From NCBI GenBank assembly GCA_029240815.1, contig JARDZO010000319.1, positions 1 through 5,738 on the forward strand: a stretch of 5,738 nucleotides of DNA. Direction: 5' to 3'. Of the stretch, positions 1-4,487 are shown one piece after another. The notes under the pieces are model-generated. The model saw only the letters and a list, made by a program, of their open reading frames with translations, made no database searches and had not been told where the DNA came from. The DNA is from Brevibacillus sp. (GTDB taxonomy: Bacteria; Bacillota; Bacilli; Brevibacillales; Brevibacillaceae). Position 1 is the stretch's first letter, and the number at the start of each line of letters is the position of its first letter. The translations under genes and the position numbers were made by a program.

Positions 1-81
1 CTCCTCGGGCAAGCGTTCCAGAATGCGGCGCGTAGTGGCCAGTTCATGCGTTGCGTCGCCGACGATCAGTTGTTTGACCAT
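1..81 (-). CDS. DinB-family protein, N-terminal 27 residues only (cut by window edge)
   Basis: On the minus strand an ATG at 81-79 opens a frame that runs off the left edge after 27 codons. The start is well supported by a GGGAGGAGAGG ribosome-binding site a few bases upstream. The peptide begins MVKQLIVGDATHELATTRRI and continues with a leucine/arginine-rich helix ending RLPEE. This resembles the first helix of DinB/DUF664-like four-helix-bundle proteins, which often start with a short hydrophobic stretch, then an amphipathic helix and a 'LPEEKLDWKPHEKS'-like turn. DinB-like proteins are often metal-binding and some are thiol-dependent transferases, but many have no known role. The metal-binding histidines would lie outside the window, so the family call rests on the N-terminus alone. 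A possible -10 (TATAGT) lies on the minus strand at 117-112 without a convincing -35. The gene is divergent from everything else here. Confidence 0.55.
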   Translation of the reverse strand, partial: MVKQLIVGDATHELATTRRILERLPEE

Positions 82-396
82 AAATTCCTCTCCTCCCTTT
101 TGGTTTAGCATACTATAAATTCCAGTCGAGTGGAAAGCTCTTGTCCAGGTCGTTTGCCGTTCGGTCTTTCGGAATGGTCCGACGGTACGGATGCAGAGCA
201 AACGTACGACCTCCGTTTCACCTGGGATCAGTCGCCCCCGTAAACGGCCGCGGGCTCCGGCAGCGGCGTGAGCGACAAATAACCCCCATCTATCGGCGGG
301 AGCAGGCAGGCTGTTGACACTGAAAACGGCTTTTTCTCGTTTACAGGTATTTCACTGTAATGTCTATAAGTGTCGAAATAGTGAGAAAGATTTCTA
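82..396. other. Non-coding stretch between divergent genes; possible eroded coding remnants
   Basis: No intact gene is visible. The part from about 120 to 310 is GC-rich and reads like old coding sequence. On the plus strand an open frame ends at 241-243 with ...TYDLRFTWDQSPP and a stop. On the minus strand another ends at 230-228 and contains PPIDGGYLSLTPL, which resembles the C-terminal 'VDGGY' end of short-chain dehydrogenases. Both are too short and lack starts, so neither is called as a gene. A TTGACA at 314-319 has no suitable -10 at 16-18 bp. Confidence 0.5.
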
Positions 397-425
397 TTGA
401 TCACTCGCCGGCGGCTTTATATAAT
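397..425 (+). promoter_or_regulatory. Sigma-A promoter of the substrate-binding protein gene
   Basis: TTGATC (397-402), a 17-bp spacer and a consensus TATAAT (420-425) form a good vegetative promoter. Transcription is expected to start near 432, giving a leader of about 257 nt before the chosen ATG at 689. The 9-bp word TTTATATAA that overlaps the -10 (416-424) recurs at 452-460, so the second copy could act as an alternative -10. Confidence 0.7.
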
Positions 426-431
426 CACACC

Positions 432-477
432 ACGGAGGTTATACTTCCGTTTTTATATAACGCGAAGTATAAACTTC
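432..477 (+). repeat. Overlapping dyads at the predicted transcript 5' end
   Basis: Three inverted repeats overlap here. ACGGAGG (432-438) pairs with CTTCCGT (444-450) around a TTATA loop, with one G-T pair, and is followed by a T run. GAAGT (464-468) pairs with ACTTC (473-477). TTATACTTC (439-447) is a perfect 9-bp inverted match to GAAGTATAA (464-472) with a 16-bp spacer. Only the long pairing or the two local hairpins can form at one time. The position immediately after the predicted start fits a repressor operator, an early attenuator or an mRNA-stabilising 5' hairpin. The sequence does not decide among them. Confidence 0.6.
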
Positions 478-479
478 AA

Positions 480-487
480 AAAGGAGG
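480..487 (+). promoter_or_regulatory. Orphan Shine-Dalgarno, STAB-SD-like element in the leader
   Basis: AAAGGAGG matches eight bases of the Bacillus anti-Shine-Dalgarno sequence, yet no ATG, GTG or TTG lies 5-12 bases downstream. The nearest candidates, GTG at 503 and ATG at 507, are 15 and 19 bases away and open frames of only 8 and 9 residues. It lies about 200 nt upstream of the true gene start and about 50 nt after the predicted transcription start. This arrangement resembles the STAB-SD of Bacillus thuringiensis cry3A, where ribosome binding at a non-initiating SD stabilises the mRNA. That role is an inference here; a leftover of a lost small gene is the alternative. Confidence 0.45.
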
Positions 488-537
488 AAATTCAAGCTAA
501 GAGTGAATGCAAATAGTCAAGTTGTGTAACGTTTGAA

Positions 538-646
538 ATGGCTGAGTTCTACAGCCATAATCGCTAGGAAGCATTTGCTAGCAATCAACAAATCATAACC
601 AAAACAGGAAGTCAAAAGGGTTTGACTCGCGCATATTTGATAGCGA
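538..646 (+). promoter_or_regulatory. Tandem hairpins in the 5' leader
   Basis: Four hairpins follow one another. ATGGCTG/CAGCCAT (538-544 with 552-558) has a 7-base loop. GCTAG/CTAGC (563-567 with 578-582) overlaps the palindrome TTGCTAGCAA (575-584). GTCAAA/TTTGAC (611-616 with 621-626) has an AGGG loop. TCGC/GCGA (627-630 with 643-646) abuts the third directly. TCGCTA (561-566) can also pair with TAGCGA (641-646), which would break hairpins two and four. I recognise no T-box, S-box, TPP, cobalamin or other known riboswitch motif. None of the hairpins is followed by a T run, so termination control is not obvious. Confidence 0.5.
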
Positions 647-688
647 ATCCGAACATTGTTACAAGATAAAATGGCAGGGGGTTTTTTC

Positions 689-2311
689 ATGAGTAAAAAG
701 ATGGGTCGCTTCGGAAGGTGGGGGATCCCACTCGTATCAGCAGCTTTTCTATTGGCAGCATGCTCGTCCCAAAGCTCAACTACTGGTCAGGAGATGCAGA
801 GTCAGCCAACAAAATCGAGTATAGGCAAACCAGGGGGAGCCTTCACGGTATCCACTGTAATTGAAGTAGATACTGTAGACTTCGAACGCTCTTCCTGGGT
901 GGATATCGCTAACTATGCGATGTATGACCCACTGCTCAATTATGATGATAAAGGAAAGATTATACCCGGTATTGCAGAATCATACAGTATCTCTCCTGAT
1001 GGAAAGGTTTGGACGTTCCAATTAAAGAAAGGTGTAAAATTTCATTCGGGTGAGCCACTAACAGCGGAGGCAATAAAGCTGTCGATTGAACGTTTCCAAT
1101 CGATATCCCCAGTGAAAGCGCTGACCGGTCCCATGGAAAAAGTAGAAGCGACTGATCAGGAAACGGTAAAGATCTATTTCACTGAACCGTATGCACCATT
1201 CATCACGATGGTAACAAATCCTTTCTTTGGCCCGATGGATCCAACTCGGGTGCAGGAGTTAGGGGACAAATTCGAAAACAACCCATCTTCCACCGGACCC
1301 TTCATGTTTGTGAAGCATGACCGTGGAGCTTCCATCTCGTACAAGAAAAACCCGGATTACAATTGGGGTTCACCTTACTTGTCCAATACGGGTGCGCCAC
1401 ATATCGATAAACTCGTTTTCAAGTTCACGAAGGACGATGATACCCGGATTTTGGAATTCAAAAAAGGCGACGTTCAAATGCTACAAGGAGTACCTAACAA
1501 CTACGTGAAAGAATTGGAGAGCATACCAGGAGTGGTAATCACTAAGCAGCTGGAAGCCGGTATGAAATATCTTGGATTCAATCATAAGAAACCGGAATTC
1601 CAGGATGTACGTCTGCGCAAGGCACTGGCAATGGCAGTGGATAGAGATCCGATCATTCAAGTAGCTCTTGCAGGATTCGGTCAGCCGGTGTATAGCCCAC
1701 TTCCCAAAACCATCTTTGGACACAGCGAAAAGGTAGAAGAGCAAGCCAAACAAATGTACGTCAGAGATGTAAATAAGGCGAAAAGCTTGTTGGCTGAAGC
1801 AGGGTGGACGGATTCCAACGGAGATGGCATTGCCGACAAGGCGGGAAAACCGCTATCCATTGAGTTGTTAATGCCACATAATCCGATTCTCGAGAGAAGC
1901 GCGCAAATCTTGCAATCCCAATTCAAGGAAATTGGTGTCGATCTCAAGTTGACTGTCAACGATATAGCGACAGTGAAAGACCGGATGAGCAAAGCATTCT
2001 TTGATATGTATTTGCTTTACTATGGGTATACCGATCCTGAGATCCTCTACCTGCTTCTGCATTCACAGATGTCCACTCGTCTTCATTATTCCAACCCCAA
2101 AATCGATGAGTTGCTAGTCAAGGGTAGACAGACAATGAATCAGGAGGAAAGGGCGAAGATATACGAAGAGGCTCAAGGTATCCTCGTAAACGACGTACCA
2201 TTAATCCCGCTGTTTTCAGAAGAGACCATTCTTGCCACACGCGATGTGGAAGGGCTCAAAATAAACCCTTTCTCCCAATTGATATTTCTTCAAGACGTGA
2301 ACTGGAAGTGA
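689..2311 (+). CDS. ABC transporter substrate-binding lipoprotein, family 5 (DppA/OppA/NikA type)
   Basis: A 540-residue extracytoplasmic lipoprotein of the SBP_bac_5 family, which delivers peptides, nickel or related ligands to an ABC importer. The ATG at 689 is chosen over the upstream TTG 656 and ATG 671 because GGGGG lies 7 bases before it and it gives a clean signal: basic MSKKMGRFGRWG, a hydrophobic core, then the lipobox LAAC with Cys25. A Ser/Thr/Gln-rich linker follows to about residue 48. Family features follow in order: YDPLL at 79-83, PGIAES at 93-98, the hallmark WTFQLKKGVKFHSG at 108-121, the mid-domain LRKALAMAVDRDPI block, and AKSLLAEAGW with a DSNGDGIADKAGK segment. Length and C-terminus are normal for the family. 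No permease or ATPase gene is adjacent: the leader precedes it and a terminator follows, so it is an orphan SBP. The ligand cannot be told from the sequence. Confidence 0.93.
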   Translation: MSKKMGRFGRWGIPLVSAAFLLAACSSQSSTTGQEMQSQPTKSSIGKPGGAFTVSTVIEVDTVDFERSSWVDIANYAMYDPLLNYDDKGKIIPGIAESYSISPDGKVWTFQLKKGVKFHSGEPLTAEAIKLSIERFQSISPVKALTGPMEKVEATDQETVKIYFTEPYAPFITMVTNPFFGPMDPTRVQELGDKFENNPSSTGPFMFVKHDRGASISYKKNPDYNWGSPYLSNTGAPHIDKLVFKFTKDDDTRILEFKKGDVQMLQGVPNNYVKELESIPGVVITKQLEAGMKYLGFNHKKPEFQDVRLRKALAMAVDRDPIIQVALAGFGQPVYSPLPKTIFGHSEKVEEQAKQMYVRDVNKAKSLLAEAGWTDSNGDGIADKAGKPLSIELLMPHNPILERSAQILQSQFKEIGVDLKLTVNDIATVKDRMSKAFFDMYLLYYGYTDPEILYLLLHSQMSTRLHYSNPKIDELLVKGRQTMNQEERAKIYEEAQGILVNDVPLIPLFSEETILATRDVEGLKINPFSQLIFLQDVNWK

Positions 2312-2347
2312 ACAAGGAAAAGCTACGCTACAAAAAATGATGGGAAT

Positions 2348-2387
2348 AAAAAAACTCGGCACTCATGAAACAGAGTCGAGTTTTTTG
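2348..2387 (+). terminator. Intrinsic terminator after the SBP gene (possibly bidirectional)
   Basis: AAAAAACTCG (2349-2358) pairs with CGAGTTTTTT (2377-2386). Inside it, ACTC (2361-2364) can also pair with GAGT (2373-2376) past a two-base bulge. The A run before and T run after the stem would let it work in both directions. It begins 37 bases after the SBP stop codon. Confidence 0.85.
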
Positions 2388-2655
2388 TATAACACCAACA
2401 ACTGGTGGACCTAAAGGGACTAATCATAAATGGATTATTCATGAAGAAATAAAAGATGCAGGCCCAGAACCATTTAAACCAGGAGATGAAGTGGTGGTAC
2501 AAGCGGATCATATGGAAGGAATGAATAATGCAACTGCTACCATTGATTCTGCACAACAAACTACCGTGTATATGGTTGATTACATGCCAACCACGGGTGG
2601 TGAAATGGTAAAGAATCACAAATGGGTGACAGAAAGTGAATTATCTACAAAATGA
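2365..2655 (+). pseudogene. 5'-truncated ydhK-like gene (DUF1541, C-terminal part)
   Basis: The open frame from ATG 2365 gives 96 residues, but the first eight or nine are encoded by the loop and right arm of the terminator and are not protein-like. From about 2390 it reads as the C-terminal part of a YdhK/DUF1541 protein. It has the end of the first repeat (TPTTGG...NHKWIIHEEIKDAG), the linker PFKPGDEVVVQADHMEGM, and a full second repeat ending YMPTTGG...NHKWVTESEL. YdhK family proteins are exported lipoproteins of about 200 residues with two DUF1541 repeats. Here the signal peptide, lipobox, histidine/methionine-rich linker and most of repeat one are missing. No Shine-Dalgarno precedes ATG 2365, and the start lies inside a terminator hairpin, so translation is unlikely. 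Base composition is more AT-rich than the SBP gene. Function of the family is not firmly known; it often occurs with metal-stress genes. Confidence 0.8.
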
Positions 2656-2663
2656 ATTAAAAC

Positions 2664-2716
2664 AACATAAACAGGAGGACGAATCAAGAAGATCGCCTCC
2701 TGTTTATGTTTAAATT
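2664..2716 (+). terminator. Strong hairpin terminator of the ydhK remnant
   Basis: A perfect 15-bp stem pairs 2664-2678 (AACATAAACAGGAGG) with 2696-2710. It extends inward by CGA/TCG past one bulged A, and the loop is about 10 bases. It starts 8 bases after the ydhK stop codon and is followed by TTTAAATTTT, a somewhat broken T tract. Its conservation shows that the 3' end of the ydhK unit is original while the 5' end is lost. Confidence 0.8.
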
Positions 2717-2743
2717 TTCTCCTAAAGATTATTGTATGACTTC

Positions 2744-2930
2744 ATGATTTTTGCCCTACTTAGTTTAATTGCATTCATGGTTGGTACGCTGTATATAATC
2801 ATTCGTCAATTAATGAAAAGGAAGAGAATAGAAGATGATCCTTACAAACTGACCAGAAATCAATTTGCTAAAGGTGAATATTAGCGAAGAAGAGTATAAG
2901 CAGAATCAAAATGTATTACTGGAGAAATAG
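2744..2930 (+). pseudogene. Small one-TM SHOCT-domain protein, frameshifted
   Basis: From ATG 2744 a frame encodes MIFALLSLIAFMVGTLYIII, a single membrane segment, then a basic turn (RQLMKRKR) and the start of a SHOCT domain (DDPYKLTRNQFAKGE), and stops at TAG 2882-2884. Skipping one base at about 2879 restores ISEEEYKQNQNVLLEK and a stop at 2928-2930, which completes the SHOCT consensus (DP..L..R.AKGEI.EEEY....LL). The repaired protein is 61 residues, a normal size for small membrane-anchored SHOCT proteins. The SHOCT motif is a short C-terminal helical hairpin thought to aid oligomerisation. There is no clear Shine-Dalgarno before ATG 2744, and a second in-frame start (ATG 2777) has none either. 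It lies 34 bases after the ydhK-remnant hairpin and probably belonged to the same accessory cassette. A sequencing error is the alternative to a true frameshift. Confidence 0.72.
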
Positions 2931-3105
2931 GGCATATCCAGATATTTATGTCCATGCAATTTAAGAAATGGAGCAGAGGATGAATGGAAGTTATAATATG
3001 GAATTTTATACCTATGCGAGTATATATCGGTAAAATCTCTAAAAAGTCAAAGCATTCCCGCAAACTATATAGGTAACCGTTAAATCTTACAATGATAATA
3101 TAGGG

Positions 3106-3140
3106 CCCGATAATGTTTATTATCGGGTTTTATTTTTATT
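3106..3140 (+). terminator. Orphan intrinsic terminator
   Basis: CCCGATAAT (3106-3114) and ATTATCGGG (3119-3127) form a perfect 9-bp stem with a GTTT tetraloop, followed by TTTTATTTTTATT. It is one of the clearest terminators in the window, but the preceding 170 bases contain no readable gene. It probably marks the 3' end of an eroded plus-strand gene or of the SHOCT unit. Confidence 0.88.
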
Positions 3141-3343
3141 CAACAGTACGATTATGAAAACATTATTGGTCGAGCACTAAATGTTTGAAATGCGAACCCT
3201 TACTTATTGGTAACATTAGTTTATCGATCAATCACATTTCACCTCCCTCAGTCTGGTTTATCCCTAGATAAAAGAAGATCTTGTTTTCCTCCCTTTTCAC
3301 CCCTCTCTCAAAAAACCCATTTACGCCTCATCCTTCAATGTGG

Positions 3344-3357
3344 TATAACCGTTTCCA
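3344..3357 (+). promoter_or_regulatory. Possible LacI/CcpA-type (cre-like) site upstream of the SDR gene
   Basis: TATAACCGTTTCCA matches the cre consensus TGWAANCGNTNWCA at 9 of 11 defined positions. It overlaps TATAAC, the only reasonable -10 in this leader (a matching -35 is poor). It lies 64-77 bases before the SDR ATG. On the reverse strand its core reads GAAACGGTTAT, similar to the operator near the LacI gene. A degenerate match like this can arise by chance, so this is a candidate only. Confidence 0.3.
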
Positions 3358-3420
3358 TGACCATTCTTCCAATAATCTGACAAAAAACAAACGAAGCGAA
3401 CCAACCTAAGGAGGCCCATC

Positions 3421-4191
3421 ATGTACCTACCAACCGTCCGACTGGACAACCAAGTAGCGATCGTAACTGGAGCAGGAAAAGGAATCGGGAGAGCATTGGC
3501 CATTGGACTTGCCGAAGCGGGGGCAAATGTGGCCCTCCTTGCGAGAACGCAGGATGATCTCGAATCCGTGGCTTTCGAAATCGAAAAGCTGGGCCGTACC
3601 GCATACCCGATCCAAGTAGACATGACCAAACGAGTCGAGATTGAAAGAGCCGTGCAATTTATTATAGAACATGCAGGTAAAATAGATATTCTCGTAAATA
3701 ACGCCGGGACGAATATCCGCCGAACCGCCTTGGAAGTGACGGATGAGGAATGGGAAAAGATCATCGACACGAATCTGAAGTCGGCGTACATCATGTCCCA
3801 AGTGGTCGCACACCAGATGAAGGAGCGTAGAAGGGGCAAAATTATCAATATCTCTTCCGTTGACGGGCATTTGGCTGCATTGTCAGGAGTTGCCTATGGC
3901 GCCACCAAAGCTGCCTTGATTCATATGACCAAGATTCACGCAGTAGAGTGGGCGCAGTATGGCATCCATGTAAACGCGATTGGCCCGTACTTTTTCAAGA
4001 CACCGCTAACCGAGAAGGTGTTGGCTGATCCCGTCGTACTGGAAGAGATTATCGCAAGGACGCCGATGAGGAGAATCGGTGAGCTGGAAGATCTCGTGGG
4101 TCCTACTGTTTTTCTCGCCTCCAACATGTCCAATTACATTACCGGACAGACATTGTTCGTAGATGGCGGGATGACCATTTACGGCAATTAG
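3421..4191 (+). CDS. Classical short-chain dehydrogenase/reductase (gluconate 5-dehydrogenase-like)
   Basis: A complete 256-residue NAD(P)-dependent oxidoreductase of the classical SDR family, cytosolic and probably a tetramer by family rule. The Rossmann motif TGAGKGIG is at 16-23 and NNAG at 93-96. The catalytic residues are Asn118, Ser146, Tyr159 and Lys163 (YGATK), and the C-terminal block is TGQTLFVDGG. Arg42 after the second strand, with no Asp there, leans toward NADP(H) but does not prove it. The stretch NNAGTNIRRTALEVTDEEW is most like gluconate 5-dehydrogenase/2-deoxy-gluconate 3-dehydrogenase relatives, so a sugar or sugar-acid substrate is likely, and the adjacent LacI regulator supports this. 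A 3-oxoacyl-ACP reductase role is less likely because no fatty-acid genes are nearby. The start is fixed by AAGGAGG 6 bases upstream. It is a single-gene unit with its own terminator. Confidence 0.93.
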   Translation: MYLPTVRLDNQVAIVTGAGKGIGRALAIGLAEAGANVALLARTQDDLESVAFEIEKLGRTAYPIQVDMTKRVEIERAVQFIIEHAGKIDILVNNAGTNIRRTALEVTDEEWEKIIDTNLKSAYIMSQVVAHQMKERRRGKIINISSVDGHLAALSGVAYGATKAALIHMTKIHAVEWAQYGIHVNAIGPYFFKTPLTEKVLADPVVLEEIIARTPMRRIGELEDLVGPTVFLASNMSNYITGQTLFVDGGMTIYGN

Positions 4192-4264
4192 GAAGATTTA
4201 CGCTTATCTATGCTGGAAAGGCTGTCTAGGTCTAGATTTCCTGATAGCTGATAAAAAAGAAGAT

Positions 4265-4301
4265 AACCATGCGACTGTCCGAGTATGTGCGCATGGTTTT
4301 C
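4265..4301 (+). terminator. Intrinsic terminator after the SDR gene
   Basis: AACCATGCG (4265-4273) pairs with CGCATGGTT (4290-4298), with a 16-base loop, and ends in TTTT. An A-rich stretch (AAAAAAGAAG) precedes it. It separates the SDR from the LacI-family gene, so the two are not one operon. Confidence 0.8.
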
Positions 4302-4355
4302 GTGATCCCTATTTCTGCTTGCATTTGTCAGTGTATCGTCCACAGACATTTTTCA

Positions 4356-4384
4356 TTGAATAACTCATTTTCCATTCGTATAAT
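4356..4384 (+). promoter_or_regulatory. Sigma-A promoter of the LacI-family gene
   Basis: TTGAAT (4356-4361), a 17-bp spacer and a perfect TATAAT (4379-4384) make a convincing vegetative promoter. The predicted start near 4391 leaves a 5' untranslated region of about 97 nt and places the operator at 4395-4405 just inside the transcript, a position suited to autorepression. Confidence 0.78.
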
Positions 4385-4394
4385 GGGTGCAGGG

Positions 4395-4405
4395 TAAGCG
4401 GTTAA
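4395..4405 (+). promoter_or_regulatory. LacI-type operator at the LacI-family gene promoter
   Basis: TAAGCGGTTAA is an imperfect palindrome around a central CpG, the step into which LacI/PurR-type regulators insert a hinge leucine. It lies about 4-14 bases after the predicted transcription start. It agrees at 9 of 11 positions with AAAGCGCTTAA on the other side of the gene (5615-5625). Autoregulation is the simplest reading. CcpA is an alternative binder because the core fits WAANCGNTNW. Confidence 0.55.
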
Positions 4406-4437
4406 TCATTTTTAATGATAGGCGCGCGCCTTATCAT
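4405..4437 (+). repeat. Mutually exclusive hairpins in the LacI-family gene leader
   Basis: ATCATT/AATGAT (4405-4410 with 4414-4419, TTT loop) overlaps a second, stronger hairpin. There ATGATA (4415-4420) pairs with TATCAT (4432-4437), and GGC/GCC inside it closes a GCGC tetraloop with one bulged T. Because both use 4415-4419, only one can form. The GC block GGCGCGCGCC stands out in an AT-rich region. Neither hairpin has a T run, and the gene's ribosome-binding site lies 33 or more bases downstream. Confidence 0.5.
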
Positions 4438-4487
4438 CCAGACTGCGGAAATGAACGAAACTATTCATAGAAAATCGAGGGAACTGT

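Larger units (their letters stand above)
2931..3420. other. Gene-free stretch of about 490 bases
   Basis: I see no gene here. It is AT-rich with stops in all frames. One strong terminator (3106-3136) has no gene to serve. An orphan minus-strand Shine-Dalgarno, GGGAGGTGA (3248-3240), is followed by ATG and an immediate stop. A pyrimidine-rich run lies at about 3286-3308. The last 80 bases hold the SDR leader, with AAGGAGG at 3408-3414. Confidence 0.6.

Noticed and set aside
314..319. Perfect TTGACA as a -35
   Set aside because: No acceptable -10 lies 16-18 bases downstream; the 397-425 promoter is better.
656..688. Upstream starts TTG 656 or ATG 671 for the SBP gene
   Set aside because: Neither has a good ribosome-binding site, and they add up to 11 residues before an otherwise normal lipoprotein signal peptide.
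1481..2062. Minus-strand open frames inside the SBP gene
   Set aside because: Short, overlapping one another and the SBP gene, without starts or domains.
2323..2619. 98-codon minus-strand frame over the ydhK remnant
   Set aside because: The plus strand carries clear DUF1541 repeats; the minus frame is their complement.
2876..2884. Programmed frameshift in the SHOCT gene
   Set aside because: No slippery heptamer, no stimulatory hairpin or internal Shine-Dalgarno at suitable spacing; simple mutation is more likely.
2881..3063. 60-codon minus-strand frame in the gene-free stretch
   Set aside because: No ribosome-binding site and no recognisable family; it overlaps the SHOCT 3' end and ends at arbitrary points.
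3321..3870. Long minus-strand open frames (175 and 147 codons) opposite the SDR gene
   Set aside because: They are antisense to a well-supported SDR with all catalytic motifs, have no recognisable domains, and are rich in Arg, Ser and Cys as expected from shadow frames.
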